Below are positions 47,553 to 56,660 of a stretch of 64,000 nucleotides of DNA, piece after piece. A program made the translations under genes and the position numbers. Within the stretch, counting starts at the first letter, position 1. Each line of letters begins with the position of its first letter. The stretch is from contig NZ_CP054150.1 in assembly GCF_021310995.1 (NCBI RefSeq), forward strand, positions 558,001 through 622,000, written 5' to 3'. The notes below the pieces were generated by a model, which saw only the letters and a list, made by a program, of their open reading frames with translations, was not told the DNA's origin and did not search any database. Source of the stretch: Agrobacterium vaccinii. GTDB lineage: Bacteria; Pseudomonadota; Alphaproteobacteria; Rhizobiales; Rhizobiaceae.

Positions 47553-47926
47553 GGCCTAATATTCCGGCGCCTGGCGAAATATGGTGGCTCGACATGCAGC
47601 CGTCTGCCGGCAAAGAGCAACGCGGTCGCCATGCCGGACTCATTCTATCTGCGTTTAAGTTTAACATGGCTACCGGCTTTGCATTCATCGCCCCAATTAC
47701 CACGACTGGCAACGCCTCGCGCAACAGCGGGTTTGCAATACAGTTGATCGGCGCGGGGACGAGTGCAACTGGTGTCGTTCAAATCGACCAAGTTAAATCA
47801 ATGGACTGGCGAAATCGAAATGCAGAGAAGTCCAAAGACAAAATACCGGATGATATTTTCGCAGAAGTGCTAGAGCGGTTTGCTCCAATCTTCGGTCTCG
47901 TTTTCGCAGTGCCTGACCAAGAGTAA
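47546..47926 (+). CDS. PemK/MazF-like toxin (endoribonuclease family)
   Basis: This 126-residue CcdB/MazF-fold toxin is expected to cleave mRNA when free of its antitoxin. Family blocks are PAPGEIWWLDMQPSAGKEQRGRH at the start, which holds the catalytic Arg region, FAFIAPITTT, and VVQIDQVKSMDWRNRN. No frame break or missing block is evident. It starts at a TTG inside the antitoxin's last codons, so translation is coupled. A convergent hairpin follows. Confidence 0.9.
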   Translation: MVRPNIPAPGEIWWLDMQPSAGKEQRGRHAGLILSAFKFNMATGFAFIAPITTTGNASRNSGFAIQLIGAGTSATGVVQIDQVKSMDWRNRNAEKSKDKIPDDIFAEVLERFAPIFGLVFAVPDQE

Positions 47927-47947
47927 CGGCATCGGCTTTAACGAGCC

Positions 47948-47982
47948 GCTCTCATGTGAGGCTGTCGCCTTCACATGAGAGC
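47948..47982. terminator. Bidirectional hairpin between toxin and HAD genes
   Basis: A 12-bp perfect stem (GCTCTCATGTGA with TCACATGAGAGC), with a further inner GGC/GCC pairing, lies between convergent genes. It has no U-run. Confidence 0.7.
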
Positions 47983-47994
47983 AAGTCACAATAA

Positions 47995-48684
47995 TTACGC
48001 CACACCGCCCCACTCAGCTAACGCTTCGATCGTCGCAGGCAAATCCTGCATACGCGCAATCACCGTTTCCGCGCCCGCATCCGTCAAGCGATCCGCGTGG
48101 CTGGGATAGGTGTGGGAGGCGCCGGTGAAGCCGATGACGCGCATTCCGGCTGCGCGGGCGCCGTTGATGCCGTGGACGGAATCTTCAACGACGACGACGC
48201 GGTCCGGTGAGACATTGAACTGCTTGGCGCCGTGTAGAAAGATGTCAGGCTTGGGCTTGACGCGATCAGGGCCGAGATCCTTGGCGGAATAGATATGGCC
48301 CTCGAAATAGGGTTTAAGGCCGACTTTGGTCAGCATCATATCCAGGCGATGGCTGGATGAGTTCGAGCAGATGCAGCGCGGCGTCGTCAGGCGGGAAAGC
48401 GCCAGCTTGACGCCGTCGATGACCTTCACGTCCCGTTCGAGCCGGGCGTCCAGAAGCTTTTCCGACTTTTCCAGTAGGGAGGCTGAGAGCGGAATGCTGG
48501 CTTCACGCTCGATATCGAGGAGGATGTTTTTCCACGTCATGCCGGAGAAGCGCTCGCCCATTTCCTCGGTGGAAATTGGGTAGCCAGCATCGGTCAGCAG
48601 GCGCGATTCGACCTGGGCAGCGATGATTTCGGAATCGACGAGAACGCCGTCGCAGTCGAAAATAATGAGGTCGAAGCCGCTCAT
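47995..48684 (-). CDS. HAD-superfamily hydrolase, subfamily IA
   Basis: This is a 229-residue phosphatase/phosphomutase-like protein. Motif I is IIFDCDGVLVDSE, motif II CSNSSSH, motif III RVKPKPDIF and motif IV VVVEDSVHGINGARAAG. The helical cap follows motif I. This form is close to bacterial beta-phosphoglucomutase-like and sugar-phosphate phosphatases. The substrate is unknown. It is divergent from bioR. Confidence 0.9.
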   Translation of the reverse strand: MSGFDLIIFDCDGVLVDSEIIAAQVESRLLTDAGYPISTEEMGERFSGMTWKNILLDIEREASIPLSASLLEKSEKLLDARLERDVKVIDGVKLALSRLTTPRCICSNSSSHRLDMMLTKVGLKPYFEGHIYSAKDLGPDRVKPKPDIFLHGAKQFNVSPDRVVVVEDSVHGINGARAAGMRVIGFTGASHTYPSHADRLTDAGAETVIARMQDLPATIEALAEWGGVA

Positions 48685-48828
48685 GGGCTCTCCTTAACGA
48701 TTTGGGTCGGGAAGATTTGCGCGCTTTTAGCCCATGTGGGCCGCAAGCTCAACCGATGCCGATGCAAACGAGCCTTGCAAGGGGCGGCGCTTCCTCGACA
48801 ATCCTGTCAGGGCATTTTATGGGAGTGC

Positions 48829-49509
48829 ATGGCCAAACCTCAAAAAAACAAGCCGGACGATACCATCGCCACCAAAATCAGCCGCACGCTTGCAGACCGC
48901 ATCGTGCGCGGCGAACTTGCGCCCGGTGCCCGGCTGCGGCAGGACCATGTGGCTGAGGAGTTTGGCGCGTCGCATGTGCCGGTGCGCGAAGCCTTCCGTC
49001 GGCTGGAGGCGCAGGGGCTTGCGGTCAGCATTCCACGCCGGGGTGTTCGCGTTGCCGATTTTGGCTTGCCCGATGTGCAGGAGGTAGCGGAGATGCGTGC
49101 GGCGCTGGAGGTCCTGGCCCTGCGTCACGCCGTCCCTAATCTGACTGCCGCTATTCTTGACGAGGCTGAGGCGGCGACGCTCGCCGGTGACAGGGCCATG
49201 GACGTGCGGCAATGGGAAGAGGCGAACCGCCGCTTTCACCGCCTGATTACGGCGCCGTGCGACATGCCGCGTCTGATGGAGGCCATCGACGGACTTCACG
49301 CCGCCAGTGCCCGCTTTCTGTTTTCGGCGTGGCGGGCAGGGTGGGAGAGGCGCACCGACACCGACCACCGCGCCATCATCGATGCGCTTCGCGGCAAGCG
49401 CGATGAGGAAGCTGTTCGCATTCTTGCCGGTCACGTTCAGTGGATCGGGCGCACCGCAATTCGCACGCCGACGGGCTCCACTCGAGATGCCTTCGCGATC
49501 GTCGGATAA
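48829..49509 (+). CDS. bioR: GntR-family transcriptional regulator, likely BioR
   Basis: This 226-residue FadR-subfamily GntR regulator has an N-terminal winged helix (about 10-75: SRTLADRIVRGELAPGARLR, HVAEEFGASHVPVREAFRRL) and an alpha-helical FCD effector domain with the metal-type His/Asp pattern (EEANRRFHRLI, ending near DTDHRAIIDALR). It is called BioR because a bioY gene lies directly downstream and perfect TTATAGATAA/TTATCTATAA palindromes, the known BioR site type, flank the gap. In alphaproteobacteria BioR represses biotin synthesis and uptake. The ATG has GGGAG upstream; longer open frame is ignored. Confidence 0.9.
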   Translation: MAKPQKNKPDDTIATKISRTLADRIVRGELAPGARLRQDHVAEEFGASHVPVREAFRRLEAQGLAVSIPRRGVRVADFGLPDVQEVAEMRAALEVLALRHAVPNLTAAILDEAEAATLAGDRAMDVRQWEEANRRFHRLITAPCDMPRLMEAIDGLHAASARFLFSAWRAGWERRTDTDHRAIIDALRGKRDEEAVRILAGHVQWIGRTAIRTPTGSTRDAFAIVG

Positions 49510-49510
49510 A

Positions 49511-49520
49511 TTATAGATAA
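49511..49520. promoter_or_regulatory. BioR box 1 (bioR-bioY intergenic region)
   Basis: TTATAGATAA lies one base after the bioR stop. It matches the BioR palindrome TTATMKATAA fully. Confidence 0.75.
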
Positions 49521-49662
49521 TTTTATATCGATATAAATATATGAAAAATATGAGTTAATTTCGACTCTATCCACATGAAGTGCGCATCTCTGCATCGAAG
49601 TTTTTGTTCCAAGCTTCCTTTGGTCGGTCTTTTAGCGATACATATCTCTCTGTTCTTTCAAA

Positions 49663-49672
49663 TTATCTATAA
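49663..49672. promoter_or_regulatory. BioR box 2, immediately upstream of bioY
   Basis: TTATCTATAA is a perfect BioR consensus site 20 bases before the bioY ATG and just ahead of its AGGAGG. Bound repressor would block transcription or early elongation into bioY. Confidence 0.85.
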
Positions 49673-49692
49673 TTGAAATTCAGGAGGATATC

Positions 49693-50271
49693 ATGTCCAT
49701 TCAAATGCCCACCGCAACCACCGGCTTCCTTGGTTTGTCATCCAGATCATACGTTCAGCAGGCCCTGTTTCTTGTGGCAGGAACGATGATCCTGGCGCTT
49801 GCATCCAAGATCGAGGTCCCCATGGTGCCGGTGCCCATCACCATGCAGACATTTGCGGTTACGATGATCGGCGCTCTCTACGGTTGGCGTCTTGGCACAT
49901 TGACGGTGCTCGCGTGGCTGGCTGAGGCCATGCTCGGACTGCCCGTTCTGGCAGATGCGGCATCTGGCCATGCGCCATTCGTCGGCCCGACGGCAGGCTA
50001 CCTCGTGGCCTTTCCGGTCATGGCTGCGCTGGTTGGGCTTCTTACCGAAAAAGGTGCGGATGGTGATCGCCCGGTTGCCGCGTTCCTGCTGCATCTGTGC
50101 GCGAATGTCCTGTGCCTTGCACTTGGTTGGGCCTGGCTTGCGGGCCTGATCGGTTCAGAGGCGGCCTGGGTTGGCGGTGTTGCACCCTTCATACTCGGCG
50201 CTGTCCTGAAGTCGGCGCTGGCTGCCGCAGCATTGAAACTCATCGCATCGCGCGGCAGAAGCGCCCGGTGA
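49693..50271 (+). CDS. bioY: Second BioY-family biotin transporter
   Basis: This is a 192-residue S component with six hydrophobic helices and BioY blocks: KIEVPMVPVPITMQTFAVTM, RLGTLTVLAWLAEAMLGLPV, FVGPTAGYLVAFP and the closing PFILGAVLKSALAA. It differs clearly from the bioY at 6200 and has no ATPase or EcfT partner next to it. It may work alone at low capacity or borrow BioMN. AGGAGG lies upstream. Its stop overlaps the GTG of a DUF1284 gene by 4 bp, and it is preceded by two BioR boxes. Confidence 0.95.
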   Translation: MSIQMPTATTGFLGLSSRSYVQQALFLVAGTMILALASKIEVPMVPVPITMQTFAVTMIGALYGWRLGTLTVLAWLAEAMLGLPVLADAASGHAPFVGPTAGYLVAFPVMAALVGLLTEKGADGDRPVAAFLLHLCANVLCLALGWAWLAGLIGSEAAWVGGVAPFILGAVLKSALAAAALKLIASRGRSAR

Positions 50272-50702
50272 CGGTTCGCCTCAGAGCCCATCACCTGCTG
50301 TGCATGCTGACCTATGTCGGCAAGGGCTACACGCCCGGCTTCACGGTCAATTATGACCGTGTCGCTGCGCGGCTGAATGCCGGTGAGGATATCGAGATCG
50401 TTTCCGGTCCCGATGACATCTGTGCGCCGCTGCTGACGGACGCTGATGCACACTGCTTCAGCCAGAGTGTTGTGATACGCGATCAGAAAGCAATGGCGTC
50501 TATCGCACATTTTCTGGGTGAAGCAGTGACCGTGCACAAGAGTTTCACGCCTGACGACGCCTTTATGAAAAAGCTTCGCTCAGGCTTTCGCGATGGCACC
50601 GTGCGTTCGGCCTGTTCAGCATGCGAATGGGCCGATCTCTGCAACGAAGTCGCCGCTTCCAACTATTGCAGTGTCAAGATTGCGCCGCCGCTCAATCCGT
50701 GA
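50268..50702 (+). CDS. DUF1284 family cysteine-rich protein coupled to bioY
   Basis: This 144-residue cytoplasmic protein begins at a GTG overlapping the bioY stop (GTGA). It starts RLRAHHLLCMLTYVGKGYTP, the DUF1284 hallmark. Cysteines are at 12, 52, 63, 116, 119, 125 and 134; the cluster C116-x2-C119-x5-C125-x8-C134 looks like an iron-sulfur or zinc site. No function is established to my knowledge. Coupling to a BioR-controlled bioY suggests a link to biotin metabolism. Its last 11 bases overlap the 3' end of the convergent repeat-protein gene. Confidence 0.88.
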   Translation: MTVRLRAHHLLCMLTYVGKGYTPGFTVNYDRVAARLNAGEDIEIVSGPDDICAPLLTDADAHCFSQSVVIRDQKAMASIAHFLGEAVTVHKSFTPDDAFMKKLRSGFRDGTVRSACSACEWADLCNEVAASNYCSVKIAPPLNP

Positions 50703-51777
50703 TGTTCAGTTCGGTGCGCTCCGCAGCCTTTACCGTGGCGGTCAGCTCCTTGGGCTCACGGTTGGTCTTGTCGTCATAGGTGATTTTGACAGAGTAGTCG
50801 CCGGGATGCAGGGTTTCCTGATGGGTGGTGCCGTAGCGACCGGAAATTTCATTCTGCGTGCCCTGCAAATCCTTGGTTGTTTCGACAATGTCGATACGCT
50901 GGGCATCGGGTGCCGTAACGGCCAGAACGCCTGCATTCAGATTGACGGTGACATTCGTCCGCTGTCCTGCGGTGACGGAGAAGGGTATCTCGGCACTGAC
51001 CTTTCCAAGCCGCGCCCGCATGATGAAGTCACCAGCAGGCATCTGCATCATCTTGCCAACGCCGTAAGTGCCCGTCAGCGTGTCACGCGTGCCATCCAGT
51101 GTCTCGGTAGGGGAAACCGTTTCGAAGCGGATATTGTCCGTATCGACCGCGCGGCCACCATCCTTGTAGACGGCATTGGCAATTACCACACCGCTTGGGA
51201 TGATAAGGTCGTGGCTGACAACGTCGCCAGCCTTGACAGTGACCGTGTCATCGGCGCGCGCCGGGCCAATGCGGCCCTCCAGCGTCAACTGCCCGGCAGG
51301 AACGTAAATCTGCTTGGCACCGTAGATGCTGTCGCTGAAGTCGGCGCCCTGCTTGACTTCGACACGGGCCTGCGGCTCAGCGTCCTTGCTGTCAGGGCTG
51401 CGCTTGGGGACGACGGTCAATTGAGCCGCGTTGAAGTCAGCCTTTACCTCCGCAACCGCCCCGTCCTTCACCTCGACAGGTATTTCGCGACGAATGTTTC
51501 CAAGGCCTGCCACGGCAATGTATTTGCCTGCCGGAATCTTTTCCTCGAACGTCGCATCATAGGCTCCACCGACGTTCTCATCGCTGCGTCCGCCTGCGCT
51601 GTCCACCTTGTAGAAATCCCAACGCACCTTGTCGCTATTGCCCAGCGAGGGTCCACCCTTCACCAGCACGGCGTCGGTGCGCACATTGATCGGCGGCTTG
51701 GGAACCGGAGGTGTGGCGGTTTGCGCAAACGCAGCGCTGGCAAAAAGTGTCGATACGATAACGAGAGAAATGCGCAT
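50692..51777 (-). CDS. Exported protein with four tandem beta-sandwich-like repeats, function unknown
   Basis: This 361-residue protein has a signal peptide ending AAFAQ. The mature chain is four units of about 75-90 residues, each centred on a shared pattern: PAGKYIAVAGLGN (83-95), PAGQLTLEGRIGP (160-172), PAGDFIMRARLGK (247-259) and HPGDYSVKITYDD (324-336), each followed by V-x-A/D-G and an alternating hydrophobic strand. There is no cysteine, no catalytic motif and no transmembrane anchor, so it is likely a periplasmic or surface scaffold or binding protein. I do not recognise the family. The ATG was chosen by the signal peptide. Confidence 0.8.
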   Translation of the reverse strand: MRISLVIVSTLFASAAFAQTATPPVPKPPINVRTDAVLVKGGPSLGNSDKVRWDFYKVDSAGGRSDENVGGAYDATFEEKIPAGKYIAVAGLGNIRREIPVEVKDGAVAEVKADFNAAQLTVVPKRSPDSKDAEPQARVEVKQGADFSDSIYGAKQIYVPAGQLTLEGRIGPARADDTVTVKAGDVVSHDLIIPSGVVIANAVYKDGGRAVDTDNIRFETVSPTETLDGTRDTLTGTYGVGKMMQMPAGDFIMRARLGKVSAEIPFSVTAGQRTNVTVNLNAGVLAVTAPDAQRIDIVETTKDLQGTQNEISGRYGTTHQETLHPGDYSVKITYDDKTNREPKELTATVKAAERTELNITD

Positions 51778-53255
<1,478 letters not shown>

Positions 53256-53664
53256 AGCGATCCACCGCTTTGCCCTTGCCAACAGTAGGCGGTCTTGCCG
53301 CCCCACAGACTTCGCCCGGTTTTAGTACCTTCAGTCCCGGGTGAAGAATAGGAGAGGCCCGGCGTTCCCTGAACGTCGGGCCTCTCCGTATTCGTTATTA
53401 ATCATAACAGAATTTTCTTAAATATATCAATTGCATGGCAAGCCTGGAGCAAGTATGGCTCTCTAGCTAGTGTGTCCAAGGGAGCCACAAGCAAGCCGCC
53501 AACGGGTCTAGCCGAACGTCAGACATGATGTTCGTAAAGGTCAGATCCGGGAATAAGAAAGACGGCAACGTTCCCGATTACGAGATTTGACAAATCTGGC
53601 CGCTTGCGGCCGGACTGGTGCAGGTAGAAGACCGCCATTTTCGCCTGCACCAGACATTCTCAGC
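53256..53664. other. 409-bp gene-free interval between convergent ccrM and HAD genes
   Basis: It holds the ccrM terminator and then a dyad-rich stretch: TGGCTCTC with GGGAGCCA (about 53453-53483), and three tandem palindromes, AGATTTG-A-CAAATCT (53583-53597), GGCCGC-TT-GCGGCC (53598-53611) and CTGGTGCAGG/CCTGCACCAG (53615-53653). The AT-rich 53398-53430 could be a promoter. No ORF is convincing; an sRNA is possible. Confidence 0.5.
53351..53390 (+). terminator. Terminator after ccrM
   Basis: A 16-bp stem with one G-T pair (53351-53366 with 53372-53387) and a CCCTG loop. The following T content is modest. Confidence 0.8.
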
Positions 53665-54276
53665 TCAGATGTCGATGCCGTATGCGGCCAGATCGGCTCT
53701 CAACTTTTCAGCACCGGTAAAATGCACCGCCTGCCATCCAACAGCCTTCGCGCCCTCCACATTGGGAAACGAGTCGTCGATGAAAAGACTGCTGGCAGGG
53801 TCGAGCCCAAAGGTCCGCGCATGCAATTCATAAATCGCCACATCGGGTTTGATCAGGCCCACATCGCCTGAGACCGTCACGCCGCGTGAGAGGGTCAGGA
53901 AGGGATACATCTTCTGCGCTTCCCGAAACGTGTCGGAGGCGAAATTGGTCAGCATCGTCACGTCGTGACCTGAAGCGATCAGACCTTTGAGAATGGCGAC
54001 CGAATCGTCATAGGAGTGCGACACCATTTCGTGCCAGTGCAGACGAAAGGCGCGGATCGTTTTTTCGTGGTCCGGGTAAGTCTCCAAAAGCAACGCCTCG
54101 GCTTCTTCCCATGTGCGGCCCCGGTCCTGCTCCAGGTTCCATTCGTGCGTGCAGACATTCTCGAAGAACCATGCCCGCTCGTTCTCATCGGGAATTATGC
54201 TGCTGTAGGGAATGTTCGGGTCGTAGTGGATCAGAACCTTGCCGATATCGAAAACGATGTGATTGATCTTGGTCAT
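53665..54276 (-). CDS. HAD-superfamily hydrolase (2-haloacid dehalogenase/phosphatase-like)
   Basis: This is a 203-residue protein. Motif I HIVFDIGKVLIHYDP has Asp as nucleophile but Gly-Lys where DxDG phosphatases have the second Asp-Gly, as in YihX-like and epoxide-hydrolase N-terminal HADs. Motif II is LTNFAS, motif III GLIKPDVAIY and motif IV FIDDSFPNVEGAKAVGW. The ATG overlaps the mutY stop by one base (TGATG), so it is coupled to mutY. Confidence 0.9.
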   Translation of the reverse strand: MTKINHIVFDIGKVLIHYDPNIPYSSIIPDENERAWFFENVCTHEWNLEQDRGRTWEEAEALLLETYPDHEKTIRAFRLHWHEMVSHSYDDSVAILKGLIASGHDVTMLTNFASDTFREAQKMYPFLTLSRGVTVSGDVGLIKPDVAIYELHARTFGLDPASSLFIDDSFPNVEGAKAVGWQAVHFTGAEKLRADLAAYGIDI

Positions 54277-55397
54277 CAATTTTTCCTGCTTTTATCGAAT
54301 GCGAGAGGAATAGCCTGCGCGATCGCTTTTTTCATTACCGTCGGCAGGGCCTGCGCATCAAGATTTGTGACCGGCTCCCACCATTCGTCATTGGCACCCG
54401 GTTTCATGCTGCCGGAAACCCTGGCGCGGAAAATGGAGAGCCGAAGCTCGAAATGGGTGAAGACGTGGACAATTGTGCCCGCTGCTTCCCACTCCGCATC
54501 GAAGGGTGCGTGCTCAGTGCCAGTGCCACCATCGATCCGCGCAGTCCATGCGGTCGTCGGCACCTCCGTCATGCCGCCCAGCAGGCCAGTTTCGATCCGG
54601 CGGCGCAGCAGGATTTCGCCCTTGTCATTCACCGCAACGAAGGCGGCACCGACGCGGACAGGTTTTTCTTTCTTAGCAGCCTTCACCGGAAAACGCTCCG
54701 GCTCATCCTGCGCCAGCGCCAGACAGTGGCTATTGAACGGACAGAGCGCGCAGGCAGGGCGCTTCGGCGTGCAAATGGTGGCGCCGAGGTCCATCATCGC
54801 CTGAGCAAAATCCCCCGGACGATCAGCAGGTGTAACCTCCGCCACCTTCGCCCGCATTACTCCCTTTGAGCCGGGTAGGGGGGCATCGATGCAAAACAGA
54901 CGGGAAACCACCCGCTCGACATTGCCATCCAGCACCGCCGATTGCCGGTTGAAGGCGATGGCTGCGATGGCCGCCGCCGTATAATCGCCGATGCCGGGCA
55001 GGCTCTTCAAGCCCTCTTCGGTGTCGGGAAACACGCCGCCATGCTCATTGGCAACGGCTTCAGCGCATTTCTTCAAGTTGCGGGCACGTGCATAATACCC
55101 AAGCCCTGCCCATGCCGCCATCACGTCCTCGCTGGGTGCTGCGGCCAGGTCCTCCACCTTTGGCCATAGCGCCAGAAACTTGGCGAAATAGGGCTTCACT
55201 GCCTGCACGGTGGTCTGTTGCAACATGACCTCCGATAGCCAGACGTGGTAAGGATTGGCCCGCAAACCCGTTGCGGTCATAGGTGGTGATGTGCGCCATG
55301 GGAGGTCGCGATGGTGCCTATCGTACCATGCTAAAAGTTGATCTGCTGTTGTCGGGAGTAGTGTTTTTCGAGCCGTTGTATCCATCTCACTGAACAT
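54276..55397 (-). CDS. mutY: A/G-specific adenine DNA glycosylase
   Basis: This enzyme removes adenine mispaired with 8-oxoguanine. The protein has 373 residues. Catalytic Glu56 is in WLSEVMLQQTTV, the helix-hairpin-helix LPGIGDYTAAAIAAIA leads to Asp157 (AVLDGNVERV), and the iron-sulfur cluster ligands are Cys209-x6-Cys216-x2-Cys219-x5-Cys225. The C-terminal NUDIX-like domain (about 245-365) recognises oxoG. AAGG lies eight bases before the ATG. The insertion PPMTATGLRANPY near residue 40 is, from recall, common in rhizobia. Confidence 0.97.
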   Translation of the reverse strand: MFSEMDTTARKTLLPTTADQLLAWYDRHHRDLPWRTSPPMTATGLRANPYHVWLSEVMLQQTTVQAVKPYFAKFLALWPKVEDLAAAPSEDVMAAWAGLGYYARARNLKKCAEAVANEHGGVFPDTEEGLKSLPGIGDYTAAAIAAIAFNRQSAVLDGNVERVVSRLFCIDAPLPGSKGVMRAKVAEVTPADRPGDFAQAMMDLGATICTPKRPACALCPFNSHCLALAQDEPERFPVKAAKKEKPVRVGAAFVAVNDKGEILLRRRIETGLLGGMTEVPTTAWTARIDGGTGTEHAPFDAEWEAAGTIVHVFTHFELRLSIFRARVSGSMKPGANDEWWEPVTNLDAQALPTVMKKAIAQAIPLAFDKSRKN

Positions 55398-55508
55398 AAG
55401 GCGAGCCTTGAAATCTTCAACATTATTCAGCCTCGGGTTAGATCGAACACGCGTCTTTAGGACGATGCGAAAATTAGATAGTCATTTCCAGAGCACAAAG
55501 GTTGAACA

Positions 55509-55958
55509 ATGCTAGGTTTGTTAGTGAATGAAGTACCTCCAGCAATACGTTATGGAGCAGGCGTCTTGCTGGGTGTATTGCTCCTTGGATTGCTTTTAAA
55601 CGGGCTCGGTCGCGTTTATTTTAATATCCCCAAACTTACAGCTTTTCTCATTGAGCGACTTATGAAAGAGGCTAGGGAACTTCAAAAATTCCAAGGTAGG
55701 CCATCAAGGCGTTGGCAGCTCTGCGAAGCATTTTTTTGGACGCTATTTGGTCATTTCATGTGGGTGTATCTCTTAGTGGTTCTCGTAAGTATGATGGTTA
55801 TTGCAGCTACGTACCCTGTCGAGAAGATGTGGCACTTGCAGCTATTAGCAATGGGTTACTTCCTTTTAGGTTGCGCAGTGGCCCGATTTATACGGCTGAA
55901 TGCCCGTAAAGATTGGTTTCGGTTTCGCACGCTCTTAAAGAATGGCGGTGAAAAATAA
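55509..55958 (+). CDS. Orphan three-helix membrane protein, probably acquired
   Basis: This 149-residue protein has hydrophobic segments at about 18-35, 80-100 and 108-126 and a basic cytoplasmic tail (RLNARKDWFRFRTLLKNGGEK). AAAGG lies seven bases before the ATG. The coding sequence uses many AT-rich codons (TTT, TTA, AAA, ATT), unlike its neighbours, and it interrupts the mutY - DUF721 - dsbA - smc neighbourhood. I do not recognise a family, and no mobility gene is nearby. Confidence 0.75.
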   Translation: MLGLLVNEVPPAIRYGAGVLLGVLLLGLLLNGLGRVYFNIPKLTAFLIERLMKEARELQKFQGRPSRRWQLCEAFFWTLFGHFMWVYLLVVLVSMMVIAATYPVEKMWHLQLLAMGYFLLGCAVARFIRLNARKDWFRFRTLLKNGGEK

Positions 55959-56001
55959 CTGTGTGGCTTGATCTCGCGCGGACACATTGATTTAATAAGT
56001 T

Positions 56002-56523
56002 ATGAAAAAACCAGCACAATCAGGGCGCAAAGGCGTTATCCAGATTGCCGAAATCGCAAACGGCATCATCGATCCGGTTCTAGCGAAACGCGCCGGAATC
56101 AGCACGTCGCTGCTCGGTTCGTGGGATGAAATCGCTGGCGTGGACTTTGCCGATTGCACCCGCCCGGAAAAGATTACATGGCCGCGCCGTGACGAGGGGC
56201 CGGATCGTGGCGGCTATCAGCCCGGCGTTCTGACCATCGCCTGCGAAGGGGCTCGCGCGCTGTTTCTCACCCATGCGCAGGGCGAATTGATTGCCCGCAT
56301 CAATGGTTTCTTCGGCTTTCCCGCCGTCCGCCAGATCAGGATCGTGCAGAAGCCTGTCTCGCAAACGCTGAGCCGTCGCCCCAAACCGCAACCGCTGCGT
56401 GGTGATGCCGCCAGGCGGCTGGAAGGCATGATGGAGGGCATCGAAAGTGAGGCCTTGCGCAAGGCGGTCGAGCGTCTGGGAACTGCTGTTTTGCAGAAGC
56501 GAAAAGCAGGTCGGACGATTTGA
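56002..56523 (+). CDS. DUF721 (DciA-like) protein
   Basis: This is a 173-residue protein of the DUF721 family. DciA, a member, is the ancestral helicase loader that places DnaB at the origin in bacteria lacking DnaC; whether this rhizobial version does so is unproven. The KH-like core has LGSWDEIAGVDFADCTRPEK, the strand GVLTIACEGARALFLTHA, and a helix with ELIARINGFFG. The Lys/Arg-rich C-terminus (QKRKAGRTI) fits DNA contact. It starts 43 bp after the orphan membrane gene. Confidence 0.88.
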   Translation: MKKPAQSGRKGVIQIAEIANGIIDPVLAKRAGISTSLLGSWDEIAGVDFADCTRPEKITWPRRDEGPDRGGYQPGVLTIACEGARALFLTHAQGELIARINGFFGFPAVRQIRIVQKPVSQTLSRRPKPQPLRGDAARRLEGMMEGIESEALRKAVERLGTAVLQKRKAGRTI

Positions 56524-56660
56524 AGCAGTCTTTCGGTCAAGACTGTCCTTGACTGGTCACAATTCTTTGACAAGAAGAAAAGAAATGGCCGCTTGTTCTG
56601 AACATGTGGCCGCGATATCGCAATTGCAGACAATTCCAGTCTTTCACACATAGGTGCTTG

